DNA of 64,000 nucleotides, taken from Lachnospiraceae bacterium AD3010. Its GTDB lineage: Bacteria; Bacillota; Clostridia; Lachnospirales; Lachnospiraceae. This document shows positions 1 to 10,500 of the stretch, piece by piece. The notes below the pieces were generated by a model, which ran no database searches, was not told the origin of the DNA, and worked only from the letters and a program-made list of their open reading frames with translations. The stretch spans positions 355,945-419,944 of the forward strand of contig KK211387.1 of NCBI GenBank assembly GCA_000622025.1, given 5' to 3'. The position numbers and the translations under genes were made by a program. Each line of letters opens with the position of its first letter. Within the stretch, counting starts at the first letter, position 1.

Positions 1-1001
1 ATTTCCGAATTCTCATTGTCCGGATATACATCCTTTACACTATCCAGCTTTTCCTTAAACAGAGCAAAATTATGCATGGAAAGCTCAAAATTCAATCCAA
101 AGAGCCTGCCACACTCTATCATATCATCTGCATCGAATGAACCTTTTGCCTGGAAGGATGCGATACACATAAGCTCCAGCATCTTTACGGAGCGGAAGAC
201 CTGCATTATGGGGCCATCAAGCGAACCGTCCTCTACGGCATCTAAAAGCATCCTGTGGGCAAAATAGGCGGCCGTCCGTCTGATCCATGTTTTCGCTTCT
301 GGAGTTTTTTCATAGAAGCTGTCCTTAAGCTCTGCGGAAAGAGGAAGTATCTTTTTTACTTCCGCAAATAGTCTGTCAGAAGGCTCGTGTCCCTCAAAGA
401 ATAAAGCTTCATCCATTATCCTTTTCAGTCCTTTAGTGTCGCACTCCTCTTCAAAGAGCACTTTGTCATAGGAACCTTTCTCTATGGAATCCACAAAGCC
501 ATCCCGGAAAGCAATCAAAAGCCTGGTCTTTTCCAAAAGTCCGGCCGGGATCTTTTCATCCGATTCCTCATATTCACGCACAAACTTTAAGGGACCGTCT
601 GTTTCCTTGTAGAGCAGCCTTCCTACCTCGGGACAGGCAATCAGAAGCCGGTTCAGTCTGTAATTTCCCACCCGGATATCTCTTTCCCTGGGATAAATCT
701 CACAGATATTGATCTGCGCGTGTTCTCCCATGTGGAGTCTCACATCACAGAGCTTTTCATCCGTAAGGAAAGGACAGCACCCGTCTTCCTTTGGTTTGAT
801 ATACCAGACGCCGCTCTTTTTATCCTGAAAGATATTTTCTCTCAGTCTCTCGCCAAATTCCCCTTCCTCCTTCTGGTAAAGCTCAAGAGTCTCTTTATCC
901 ATTGGAAGGTCTCTGGCAAAGCAGCAGATATAGGTACAGGTGGTATTTCCGGTACACTGATAATCCTTGTAATATGAGGGTTCTTCTTTGATTATCTTCA
1001 T
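1..1001 (-). CDS. FliB-like flagellin lysine N-methylase (3' part beyond window)
   Basis: The reading frame starts at an ATG at 1001 and stays open to the window edge, giving at least 333 residues, so the C-terminus is missing. The N-terminus has the family's cysteine-rich pattern: YYKDYQC, then TCTYICC near residue 22, CCPFL followed by LCDVRLHMGE near 75-90, and ICEIYPR about 10 residues later. This matches FliB/YkgJ-type proteins, which carry a metal or Fe-S cluster and methylate flagellin lysines in some bacteria. It starts 19 bases after the stop of the BMP lipoprotein gene and is probably the last visible gene of that leftward operon. No flagellar gene is in the window, so the flagellin substrate is a family-based guess. 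Confidence 0.7.
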   Translation of the reverse strand, partial: MKIIKEEPSYYKDYQCTGNTTCTYICCFARDLPMDKETLELYQKEEGEFGERLRENIFQDKKSGVWYIKPKEDGCCPFLTDEKLCDVRLHMGEHAQINICEIYPRERDIRVGNYRLNRLLIACPEVGRLLYKETDGPLKFVREYEESDEKIPAGLLEKTRLLIAFRDGFVDSIEKGSYDKVLFEEECDTKGLKRIMDEALFFEGHEPSDRLFAEVKKILPLSAELKDSFYEKTPEAKTWIRRTAAYFAHRMLLDAVEDGSLDGPIMQVFRSVKMLELMCIASFQAKGSFDADDMIECGRLFGLNFELSMHNFALFKEKLDSVKDVYPDNENSE

Positions 1002-1020
1002 ATCCTTTTTCCCTTATCTA

Positions 1021-2127
1021 TTATTTCTGGCTTTCTATGAATCCGGCATATTCCGCTTCCGATGCGGGAGGATCTATTTCTCCGGACTTGATCTTGTCTG
1101 CTATTATCAAAGCCATGTCATAAATTTCATCACTGAAGTTTTTATGTTCTTCCGGTATACCAACCGCTCCTTCGTTAAGCCCGAAGCTCATATTCTCTCC
1201 GCCGATATCATCTCCTGAGAGATAGCCCTCAGAAACCCTGGCAACTGCCACATTCACGAGTTTCAAGGCACTGGTCAGCACATTGTCAGGTGCCAGATAG
1301 GACTGATCCCTGTCAACACCGATCACGTACCTGTTTCTGCCTTTTGCAGAATCTATGACTCCGAGTCCTGAGGCTCCGGCCGCAGCATATATGATATCGC
1401 AGCCACTGTCATACATTTTTGAGGCAAGAGCGTAGCCTTTATCCACATCCGTAAAGCTGTCCGCATATTCCACGCTTATATCAATATGCCTGCCGTAAAC
1501 TTTAGAAGCATATTCCGCTCCGGCCCGGAATCCGTATTCAAACTGGTCGATTATCTCTCCCCTGACTCCGCCCACAAATCCAAGCCTGCCGGTATTTGTA
1601 CAGGCTCCGGCTATGAATCCCACTAGAAAAGAAGGCTCCTCAGCCCTGAAGACCACACCGGTAAGGTTTTCTGCCGGATCTTCAAAGGCATTGTCTATTA
1701 TGGCGTAGTGAGTATCGGGATTGGCCTTTGCAGCCTTTTCTACCGCATCAGCACAGGCAAACCCGACACCCCAGCACAGGTTACAGCCCTCATCTGTCAG
1801 ACTCTTGAAATTCTCCTCGAAATCCTCTTCGGATGCGGATTCCCTGTAGGTCACGCGAGCCAGACTGTTTTCGGATAATACCTGCAGCCCTTCCCAGGCA
1901 CTTTGGTTAAAGGACTGGTCATTGATGCCTCCGACGTCCGTCACCATACCTACAAGCGCAACTTCAGACAGAACATCTGACTGAGCTCGGTCCTCTTCAG
2001 CCAATTGCTGCTCGTCAACGTTTTCCCAGGTTTTTACAAGCTTTACCGCTCCGGAATCGTCCGCACATCCTGACAAGAGGAACTGCAGCGATAAAGCTGT
2101 TATGCAGAATATCAGTCTCTTAATCAT
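1021..2127 (-). CDS. BMP family (PnrA/Med-like) substrate-binding lipoprotein
   Basis: A 368-residue predicted lipoprotein. The N-terminal hydrophobic stretch ends in a lipobox LSGC at residues 18-21. Motifs typical of the basic membrane protein family include GGINDQSFNQSAWEG near 65-80, CNLCWGVGFACADAV and a late GVDRDQSYLAP. Family members bind purine nucleosides or related ligands outside the membrane, usually for an ABC importer. No permease or ATPase gene lies nearby, so here it may present a ligand to the sensor proteins encoded upstream; that is inference. The start overlaps the end of the SpoIIE phosphatase gene by 8 bases, which suggests coupled translation. Confidence 0.85.
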   Translation of the reverse strand: MIKRLIFCITALSLQFLLSGCADDSGAVKLVKTWENVDEQQLAEEDRAQSDVLSEVALVGMVTDVGGINDQSFNQSAWEGLQVLSENSLARVTYRESASEEDFEENFKSLTDEGCNLCWGVGFACADAVEKAAKANPDTHYAIIDNAFEDPAENLTGVVFRAEEPSFLVGFIAGACTNTGRLGFVGGVRGEIIDQFEYGFRAGAEYASKVYGRHIDISVEYADSFTDVDKGYALASKMYDSGCDIIYAAAGASGLGVIDSAKGRNRYVIGVDRDQSYLAPDNVLTSALKLVNVAVARVSEGYLSGDDIGGENMSFGLNEGAVGIPEEHKNFSDEIYDMALIIADKIKSGEIDPPASEAEYAGFIESQK

Positions 2128-3736
2128 TACCGTAATACTTTATCCCCAGCATTGTGATATCATCAAACTGCGGTGCGTCTCCTACAAAACTGTCGATATC
2201 TTTTCTTACATCCTTAAGGATATCAACCATGCTCTCATCCTTATATTTGTTTAGGGATTCTATCATCCTGTCTTCCCCGAAAAGCTGATTATCGGCGTTT
2301 GTTGCCTCCGTGACTCCGTCCGTGTAGAGATACAGTATCTCACCCTTATTCATTATGGTTTCCTGCTCTTTGAAGTGCAGCCCCTCCATTGTGGCAACAG
2401 GAGGCCCGTGCTTATCCTTTTCAAGCGAAAATCCCCTTTCATTCCTGCATATGGCAGGGTGTTCGTGTCCGGCACTGCAGAATGAGAGATGTCCCGTGGA
2501 CAGAGTAAGTATTCCAAACCATACCGTAACGAAGAGATCGGCATCATTACCTTCACAGAGCTGATCGTTTATATCTGACAGAACCTCTCCGGGACCTGAG
2601 ATATTTCCGGTAAGAGCCCTGTTTTTAATAAGGGTTTTTGCTACGACCATGAAAAGAGCAGCAGGTACACCCTTTCCAGAGACATCCGCCATTACCAGAC
2701 CCAGATGGTCATCATCGATCAGAAAATAGTCGTAAAAATCGCCTCCCACCTCTTTGGCGGGGTTCATGGTTGCAAAGAGCTCAAACTCCTTTCTGTCGGG
2801 GAAGGGGGGGAATATTCTGGGAAGCATATCCGCCTGTATCTTTGTGGCAAGATTCAGTTCAGCCCCTATCCTTTCCTTTTCTGCGGTCACCGCCGTCAGA
2901 TCCTGAATGTATTTCTCTATTCTGATAGTCATATCCTTAAAGGACAAGGCAAGAGATCCTATTTCATCGTTATTCTTTTCAAGAACGGAAATATCCCCCA
3001 TAAGCGTCCCATGCTCATAGGACTTCACCAGACCCGTGAGGGAGGTCAGAGGGATGATGACCAGCTTTCTAAGGCAGATTATCACAAGAATAAGCACAAG
3101 GATTATGCATACTGCCTGTACCAGGGCTATTTTGGAAATATGAGTGAAGATCTGCGGGTTCAGGTTTTCCAGGATATAATCCGCTTCGACCATTGCCGCA
3201 ACTTCCCCGCTGGAATCAAGCACCGGTGCCCAGGCCGAAATGGTCCTTCCGTATCCGGCGTCCGGTCCCAGTATGACCTTCTCCGAAGCCTTTTTTGCCT
3301 GGACATCCGGAAGCAGGTTATTGTATTCGGAATAGGTGTATTCATAGACATCTCCCGGTTCCGCGATTATGGAGGGGTCATCATTTTCATTCTGTGCTTC
3401 GACTACATACGTAAAGCTGTCAGTTCCCGGAACAAAAACATAGAGATACTTGATCCCTCTGAAATCCGTCTTTATTTTATTCAGATTCATCTTTAATTCT
3501 TCATAGGTGCTGTCTTTGTCGTATGTCTTTGAGAACTCATTAACCCAGTCACCGTCAATATCATTGGCGATGTTTTTTACCAGATCCTGAGCCTTTTCAT
3601 TATAAAGTCTGTAATAGGTATCCCGGAGGGAGGTAGCGCTTATGATCATGATTATCACCGTCATGATGATCATAAGGACTAAGAGCAGAGCGGTTATCTT
3701 CTTATTCAGCCCGACTCCTTTTGTTTTATTATTCAT
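2120..3736 (-). CDS. Membrane sensor PP2C (SpoIIE-type) serine phosphatase with HAMP
   Basis: About 538 residues. Order: short cytoplasmic start, transmembrane helix near 15-35, extracellular Cache-like sensor to about 200, second helix near 205-225, HAMP-like linker, helical segment, then a PP2C/SpoIIE phosphatase from about 300. Metal-binding signatures are present: GGDFYD, MADVSGKG and the terminal DDITML. Such enzymes usually dephosphorylate an anti-sigma antagonist (partner switching). The start at 3736 has AAAGGAG 11 bases upstream; an in-frame ATG at 3757 overlaps the GNAT stop as ATGA but has poor spacing. No separate anti-sigma gene is adjacent, though the divergent hydrolase gene carries an RsbW-like N-terminus. 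Confidence 0.87.
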   Translation of the reverse strand: MNNKTKGVGLNKKITALLLVLMIIMTVIIMIISATSLRDTYYRLYNEKAQDLVKNIANDIDGDWVNEFSKTYDKDSTYEELKMNLNKIKTDFRGIKYLYVFVPGTDSFTYVVEAQNENDDPSIIAEPGDVYEYTYSEYNNLLPDVQAKKASEKVILGPDAGYGRTISAWAPVLDSSGEVAAMVEADYILENLNPQIFTHISKIALVQAVCIILVLILVIICLRKLVIIPLTSLTGLVKSYEHGTLMGDISVLEKNNDEIGSLALSFKDMTIRIEKYIQDLTAVTAEKERIGAELNLATKIQADMLPRIFPPFPDRKEFELFATMNPAKEVGGDFYDYFLIDDDHLGLVMADVSGKGVPAALFMVVAKTLIKNRALTGNISGPGEVLSDINDQLCEGNDADLFVTVWFGILTLSTGHLSFCSAGHEHPAICRNERGFSLEKDKHGPPVATMEGLHFKEQETIMNKGEILYLYTDGVTEATNADNQLFGEDRMIESLNKYKDESMVDILKDVRKDIDSFVGDAPQFDDITMLGIKYYGND

Positions 3737-3753
3737 AGGATCTTTTACTCCTT

Positions 3754-4311
3754 TCATTCCTTTACATCAATCACTTGTATATAAGCACCGCAGCGGCATG
3801 TTTTTCCGCATAAGGGACAGGATATGCCGTACTTCTGCGCCTCACTGTAGAAAAGGGGGATGGTTTCAGACCATACTACCCTTCCCATCCCGTCATATAC
3901 CCCTTTGGCAGGACAACGACCATCGGGATAGATCCATATCTCGGTCAGGAAAAGCTCCTGACCTCTTTTTTTCAGGATCTTTTTATTTCTGTCAGCGAGG
4001 CCTGTAGCAACACCCCTTCCCCTGAATTCAGGGATAACGAGAAGCGAATCTGCCGTATTGATGTGACGGGAACCGGCTGCATTTCTTACCTTTTCCAGCA
4101 GGACCTTATGAGGATAGGTAAAGACTATACCGTCAATAAAGGTGAAATAACCTGCAATTTTTCCGTTTTCCACGGCTATTGACCCGAAATAATCACCCTT
4201 TGCCAGGGCTTTTCTCACCTTATCCTCAGTCAATACTCCCTCATTCAGATACCTGTTGTAATCCCTGATATAACACTCTGTGTCTGCTTCTGTAAAATCC
4301 CTGTACTCCAT
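3754..4311 (-). CDS. GNAT family N-acetyltransferase with cysteine-rich C-terminus
   Basis: A 185-residue single-domain GNAT. The acetyl-CoA-binding core is seen as VIPEFRGRGVATGL near residues 90-105. The last about 30 residues contain SCPLCGKTCRCG, four cysteines in a C-x2-C-x3-C-x-C pattern that could hold zinc; this is not a usual GNAT feature. The substrate is unknown. The gene lies between the sensor-MFS gene and the SpoIIE phosphatase gene in one leftward operon; its TGA stop is part of the ATGA at 3754-3757. GAGGGG lies 12 bases upstream of the ATG. Confidence 0.8.
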   Translation of the reverse strand: MEYRDFTEADTECYIRDYNRYLNEGVLTEDKVRKALAKGDYFGSIAVENGKIAGYFTFIDGIVFTYPHKVLLEKVRNAAGSRHINTADSLLVIPEFRGRGVATGLADRNKKILKKRGQELFLTEIWIYPDGRCPAKGVYDGMGRVVWSETIPLFYSEAQKYGISCPLCGKTCRCGAYIQVIDVKE

Positions 4312-4364
4312 TTACTGTGTTTCCCCTCTTTGAGGATGATACCCCTGAATAAATGCTGAAAAGA

Positions 4365-7283
4365 TCAGTGGAAGAACTTTCTCTCCCTTCTCATAATGAT
4401 AGTATAAACAACGGAAAAAACAAGCATCACTGCAGCGAATAATCCTATTCCCGTCCTGTATCCCAACATCAGGAGCGATCCGTAGATCATAGGTCCTATG
4501 GTCTGTCCCAGATTTTCAAAGACAGAATATACACCCATTGACTTTCCGTCTCCATACATCAGGCTGTCAGGGAGCTGTTCAAAATAGGTGTACTGACAGG
4601 CGTATGCAAATGATATCAGGATCGAAAGGATCACTACTCCTGCGATGACCGTCTGTATTGAGGGCATAAGAACGAACAGCATCATATTCAGGCCCATGCC
4701 TATGCTTGCGATGATCACGCTCCAGAAGGTTCCGAATCTCCTGATGATCATGTTGGAGATATAGGGACCCGCATATATTACCAGGAGTCCGCATATCAGG
4801 AATATCTGTCCTACCCTGACCTCATTGATCCCGTGATCCTGTCCGAATACGGGGAAAAAGTATTCCCTGTAGGAAACGGAGGTCATAAAGGGAACCAGTA
4901 CGAAGAAGAAAAATCCCAGAACCCTGAGGTTAAAGAAGAATCTGACAAATCCGATCTTTTCCTTTTTCTCGATCTTTTCCTCCTGTTCACTCCTGCTTTC
5001 AGATTCCGGATTCAGATCAGTAGAAGAGCGTATAAGGAGAAACGTGGGGATCATAAATATAACCGCTATGGAATACACAAGAGTGCTTCCGCCGAATTCA
5101 TAAGCAAGGGAGGTGATACCTGCCGCTACCGTGAGTCCCGAAAGTATCCCGGTATTAACATCAGAAAAGGCACTGGCGGTAGATTCCATCCCATCACCCA
5201 TTGACGCGATCACATTGCAGTTTACATTGATGATACCCATTCCGATACCGGCAAGTATATTGCCGAAGAGGATACCGAAATAGGTTCCTGTCACCACGCA
5301 TATAATGAACCCTGCGGTTTCGACGAAGAGTCCGATGTAAAAGGTCTTCTTGCTGCCGATTTTTTCACACATCCTGCCGCCTATAACCGCAAAAACAGCC
5401 ATCATGAGAAGCTCGGATGACAGCGGCAGAGCTGCAGCTACGCTTTCAGGAATATTAAGTTCGCCATTATAGAGCCTTCCGGACAGCACGGTGACAAAGG
5501 AGTCCTGAAGCGCAAATGCAAGATATGAGAAAAATATGATATTCCTTAAGGGCACCAGATGGGTCCTGTCAATTTTTTCTTCCTCTTTCTCTGCCTTTTC
5601 CCTTCGCTTCCTTTCAAAGAAGCCTATCATGAACAGCGCCTCTATAATAAGCATCATCATGACTGCGGAGGAACAGAAGACATTGAGGACGATATCCCTT
5701 ATTTCTTCCCTTCTTTCGGAGTTTCTGTAGCTGAGATCCGTTCCCACTTCAAGAATGGCCGATCTCTCCCCGTTTTCATTATAGACCGGTCTGAAAATAT
5801 ATAACCAAGACCCATCCGAATCCCGGCTTGTGAGTGCATACGCATTTCCGGTCTCCAGTACCTGTTCAAAATAGGGATTTTCCGTCCTGCCGTAGGGTTC
5901 CATACACATGACCGAATCATAATAATTCATGACATAACAGAGTCTCTCATCATCCATACGGTAAAGAACGTAATAATAATCCTTTCCCTCATTCCATGCG
6001 TTTTCTATGACAGGATCCAGATCTTCCCTTATCCTTGTGTAGGCAGATCCCATATAGTCACTTTCGGAATGGATGCTATCCAGGGCTTCGGTATCAAGGG
6101 ATCTTAAGAGGAGATCACTGAAAAGCTTCATCCCGCTTATCTCTTCGTTGTTCTGCCTGTTATATTCCTGGGATAAAAGTGAGCCTGCAATGAATGAGGA
6201 GACCACCAATACGGCAAATACTACTGCCGCCATTCTGAGGGATGCCTCGTTGTACAGAAGATCCATGAGGACACCCGGGAGAAAGCGTAAGAGCCGCAAA
6301 GCCATCAAAGCTCCGGCAGCTACAAGTATCCAGAGGATCACGGTCTGATAGAATCCCTTATACGGCACATTCCCCTCGTAGGATGTATTTACCCTGCCCT
6401 CGCTGTCTAAACTTATCCTGTAAAAGCTTAAAAGATCCGCTCCCAAAACAGAGCTCCCGTCCTCGCTGGATGAAAGAAAGGGTATTTTCAGATCCGGTTC
6501 ACTGTAAACATCCTGGTAAACATCCGGATCATCCTCTGAAAACCTGCATATCTTTCCTCCGTAGTGTTCAGTAAACCAGACATATCCTTTTCTGGCCACT
6601 ATGCCCTGGGGCATCAGGTGTTCATCCCTGTTCTTTAAGGTGATCCAGCTGCCGGTGTCGAGGTTTAAGATACGTACCGAGCCTCTCCTTACCGAAACAG
6701 CAACCATGCCGGTATTTACATCAATGCTGGCATAATTCAGGACATCTCCAGTGTATATCCTTTGCTTAAGCTGCGGCTCCGAACCGTCCGACAAGATGTA
6801 GTATCCCAGACCATAATTCTCAGACTTCAGGAAATGAAGGGATCCGTCATCAAGGTACTGCAGATCATAGATCATATCCTCCCCTGCATTGTACAGGGTT
6901 CTGTATCTGCCTTTACTGTATTCTATAATGCGGTACTGGGTGGAGGTCACTCCGTCTTCATCAGTGACATAGGAAGAATCGGAAATATAGACCTTACCGT
7001 CTGCTCCCTCGGCAATGCCCTCTGCATAGCCGAAACGCCTGACATTTCCTCCGTAAAGGATATGCGAAACGGTATTGTCAGCCTCTATAACGCTGATAAC
7101 CTCTTTACCCCGGTCTATTGCATAAACACGTCCCTCTTTCCCATAATATGCTGCATTAACTGAGGAAAAGACGTAATCCTTACCCTGAAACAGTCTGTCC
7201 CTGTGGAAGAAAACAGTAAGTATTACTAAAAACAACAGTATTAACAGTATTAAGTCCTGGTATTTGCGTATTATATTCTTCAT
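4365..7283 (-). CDS. MFS transporter fused to beta-propeller-like and Cache-like sensor regions
   Basis: About 972 residues, twice the usual MFS size. Order: membrane helix near 8-24; extracellular region 30-310 with repeated short beta-strand blocks (GRVYAIDRG, GKVYISDSS, GYVWFTEHYGGKICRF) like an NHL/SMP-30 propeller; helices near 312-330 and 348-368; an extracellular Cache-like sensor about 370-520 (YYYVLYRMDDE, YIFRPVYNENGE); a helix; a charged linker; then a 12-helix MFS domain from about 574, with GGRMCEKIGSKK as the loop 2-3 motif. The frame is open to an ATG at 7430, but a promoter at 7381-7409 lies downstream of that codon, so 7283 is preferred. The transported substrate is unknown. 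Confidence 0.8.
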   Translation of the reverse strand: MKNIIRKYQDLILLILLFLVILTVFFHRDRLFQGKDYVFSSVNAAYYGKEGRVYAIDRGKEVISVIEADNTVSHILYGGNVRRFGYAEGIAEGADGKVYISDSSYVTDEDGVTSTQYRIIEYSKGRYRTLYNAGEDMIYDLQYLDDGSLHFLKSENYGLGYYILSDGSEPQLKQRIYTGDVLNYASIDVNTGMVAVSVRRGSVRILNLDTGSWITLKNRDEHLMPQGIVARKGYVWFTEHYGGKICRFSEDDPDVYQDVYSEPDLKIPFLSSSEDGSSVLGADLLSFYRISLDSEGRVNTSYEGNVPYKGFYQTVILWILVAAGALMALRLLRFLPGVLMDLLYNEASLRMAAVVFAVLVVSSFIAGSLLSQEYNRQNNEEISGMKLFSDLLLRSLDTEALDSIHSESDYMGSAYTRIREDLDPVIENAWNEGKDYYYVLYRMDDERLCYVMNYYDSVMCMEPYGRTENPYFEQVLETGNAYALTSRDSDGSWLYIFRPVYNENGERSAILEVGTDLSYRNSERREEIRDIVLNVFCSSAVMMMLIIEALFMIGFFERKRREKAEKEEEKIDRTHLVPLRNIIFFSYLAFALQDSFVTVLSGRLYNGELNIPESVAAALPLSSELLMMAVFAVIGGRMCEKIGSKKTFYIGLFVETAGFIICVVTGTYFGILFGNILAGIGMGIINVNCNVIASMGDGMESTASAFSDVNTGILSGLTVAAGITSLAYEFGGSTLVYSIAVIFMIPTFLLIRSSTDLNPESESRSEQEEKIEKKEKIGFVRFFFNLRVLGFFFFVLVPFMTSVSYREYFFPVFGQDHGINEVRVGQIFLICGLLVIYAGPYISNMIIRRFGTFWSVIIASIGMGLNMMLFVLMPSIQTVIAGVVILSILISFAYACQYTYFEQLPDSLMYGDGKSMGVYSVFENLGQTIGPMIYGSLLMLGYRTGIGLFAAVMLVFSVVYTIIMRRERKFFH

Positions 7284-7380
7284 TGCAGTATCGTTTCCCG
7301 GATGCAGGGCGCTACGAAAGGCACATGCGTATTTCAAAATGGAAAGCAAATGACAAATTCTGTAAAATAAATAATGTGTT

Positions 7381-7409
7381 ATTATATCACATTTGGTTTT
7401 TTCAGTCAT
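7381..7409 (-). promoter_or_regulatory. Sigma-A-like promoter for the leftward sensor-MFS operon
   Basis: On the minus strand ATGACT (7404-7409), 17 bases, then TATAAT (7381-7386) preceded by TGA, an extended -10. The expected transcript start lies about 90 bases before the ATG at 7283. It sits back to back with the rightward promoter at 7446-7473. Confidence 0.5.
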
Positions 7410-7445
7410 GCAATGATTTATCCTAATCAATACTGCTTTCGAATG

Positions 7446-7473
7446 TTACATCTGAAGAGCTCTGTGGTATAAT
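7446..7473 (+). promoter_or_regulatory. Sigma-A-like promoter for the adenylation-carrier-condensation gene
   Basis: TTACAT (7446-7451), 16-base spacer, perfect TATAAT (7468-7473). Transcription would begin near 7480, just before AAAAAAGGAGG (7486-7496) and the ATG at 7504. This rules out the upstream TTG at 7477 as start codon. Confidence 0.55.
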
Positions 7474-7503
7474 GATTTGTATCATAAAAAAGGAGGAACC
7501 GGC

Positions 7504-10500
7504 ATGATCACTTATGAAAACACAGTAACTGTGCGGGAGCTATTGGAAAAATGTGTGGCAAAGTACGGGAAAACCCCCTATCTCCGCTATGAGCGGGATG
7601 ATGACGTAATCTATGACATAAGCTATGAAAGGTTCGGGGAGCTATGCCGTATTGTCGGGGCCTTTGTAAACGAACGGAGGGAGAAGGAGGGAAGGCCCTT
7701 AAAGGTGGGGCTTTTCGGCTCGGCCAGTGCTCATTACATAAGTGTTCTGGTCGGAGTTATGGCCTCCGGAAATATTGCGGTTCCCCTGGATAACCAGCTG
7801 GATATGGCACATCTTTCCGACTGCCTTGACCGCTCCGACGTGGATATACTTTTTTACGACTGGGTACTAAGGCCTATGGTGGAGGATATCAGGGATAAGT
7901 GTCCTAAGATCAGGGAACTCTACTCTCTGCAGCCTGTCCGGAAGGAGCCGTCCTTAAATGATATCCTTATGGATATGCGATATACGGGACATGAGTGGAA
8001 TGTAGGCGGGAGTGAGCCTGATGTACGGCCGGATGATCTCTGTATGATACTTTTTACCTCGGGAACCACCGGCCGGGGAAAGGGAGTGATGATCACCAAT
8101 GCCAATATCGTGGGCAATATCCTGTCTCTTGATGATATTGATGATAAGGTGGAGCACCCCGTGTGTCTCTGTGTTCTGCCGATCCACCATTCCTTCTGTA
8201 TAAATTCCGATGTCCTAAGGTCACTTCAGATCGGTGCGACACTCTGTATAAACGGTCCCCTGTCGCTTCTCGGAAAACACTTACGTCTCTTTGAACCCCA
8301 TATCATGCATATGGTTCCTATGATCGCCAAGGCTCTTTACAATAAGATATCTGCCATGGCTGCAGCTGACCCCGGACTTACGGACAGGGATGCCCTCCGT
8401 CTCGTGTACGGACGGAATATTTCCCGTATCGTTTGCGGTGGAGGTGGATTATCCGCTGCTCTTGCAAGGAAATATGCGGATCTTAAGGTACGGATCGGAC
8501 AGGGCTACGGAATGAGCGAATGCTCTCCTGTCATCTCCGAGGCGGTCTATGACCGGCTTGATAAGATCGAGTCTGCCGGAAAGGTGATAAAGAGGGTAGA
8601 GGTAAGGATTGCCGAAGGAGGAGAGATACAGGTCCGTTCACCCTTCGTGATGAAGGGTTATTACGGCGATCCGGAGATCACGGCGGAAACCTTTACGGAG
8701 GACGGCTGGCTGAAGACCGGAGATATCGGCTATCTGGATGATGAGAATTTCCTCTTCCTGACCGGTCGCTTAAAGAACCTTATTATCCTCGGAAACGGAG
8801 AGAATGTTGCTCCCGAGGAGATAGAGGAGAGCTTTGAAACCGAGCCTCTTATCACGGATATCCTGGTCTACGGTGAGGATGACATGATAAAGTGCGAGGT
8901 CTATCCGGATTTCAAATATGCGGAGGCAAACGGCATAGATAATGTGGAGCTTGAGGTTGAGGAGATAGTTAAGCAGCATAATAAGTCTCTGCCCACATAT
9001 AAGCGGATCATGTATACGGGGATAAGGAGACAGCCCTTCTTAAAGACTACCTCAAAAAAGATCATCCGCGAAGCCTTCTTTAAGGAAAGGAAGGATTCAA
9101 AGGAGTTTGAAAAGAGCCTCCGGCTTCCGGAGGACGAAAAGCAGCAAAAGATCTATGAGATATGCGCCCAGGTTCTGGGACACAGGAAATTTGGCATAGA
9201 TACGGATCTCTATACGGCAGGTCTTGATTCCTTCGGGAGCATAATGCTGCTTACCGGAATGCAGGATACCCTTGAATTATCGGTGACTCTGACTCAGCTT
9301 ATGGAGAATCCCACCGTGGAAAGGCTCGCATCCATATGGGACGCCAAGGATAAGGAAAAGAAGGTGGATTACTCCGTAAGGGAAAAGTATCCTCTTACGA
9401 GGCTCCAGATGTATTTTGCTTATGTGATGCGTGGAAACACCACGGCAAACCTGCCTTTCTTCTTTAAGCTGGGCTCAAGGATAGATATGGACAGGATGGA
9501 GGAAGCCATCCGTGCGCTTTTTGATATCCATCCGGTATTAAGGGACAGGATAGAGCCCGGAGAGGACGGGAAGCTTTACAATTTCCGGGACGATAAGAGG
9601 GAGATCACCATTGAGCGCTCAAAAATGACGGAGGAGGAATGGGAGGAAAAGAGAAAGACCCTTCTGGTTCCCTTTACCTACACCCCGGGAGAAAATCTCT
9701 ATCATATCGGACTTTACGAGGCAGGTGAAGACAAATACCTTTTCTTCGATGTGGCGCATATTATCGGAGACGGAATGACAATGAACATCCTCTTACAGGA
9801 TCTGAACCGCCTCTATATGAAGGAAGAGGTGAAGAAGTCGGATTATACCTTCTACGAATATCTTCTGGATGAGACGGCAAGAGACGAGGCGGGACTCCGG
9901 GATAAGGATATTGCCTTTTATAAGGAGCTTCTTGAAGGCTTGGAGATCAAGAGGAGTATCTTAGCCAAGATGGACAGCTATGATCTCGGAACCGCACATA
10001 ATGCATCAATCAAGGGAATGTTCTCAAATCTCAATAAGGAGGATACGAAGGGCTTATGCCGTATGTACGGTGTATCCGAAAATGCGCTTTTCCTGAGTGC
10101 CTTCAGCTATACCGTAAGTCTCTTCAGCTCCCTTGATGATGTTGTGATCTCCAGTATCCATAACGGAAGAACCGACGGAAGGTGGGTGCAGATCGCAGGC
10201 TCCTTCTTTGCTACATATATTTTTAGGTATAAGAGGATCCCTCACGAAACCGTAAAGGAGATGCTGAACAGAAGTGCAGACCAGATCCTTCACACAATGG
10301 AAACGCATATGTCCAGCCAGCATGCGGATGAGATGTTTATCCAGTATCAGGGTACCCTTCTCGATATCCCTCAGATCGGCGGGGAGAGTGCTACAGGGAT
10401 AAAGATACAGCTTGATTCCCTTCCCTTCCACCTTATGATCTATGAGGCAGAAAGGGGATATACCTATGAATTAAGATACTGGGAAAACCGCTTTGACAGG

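Noticed and set aside
2705-3496. 263-codon rightward frame
   Set aside because: It runs antisense through the clear SpoIIE phosphatase gene, with no ribosome binding site or recognisable domain.
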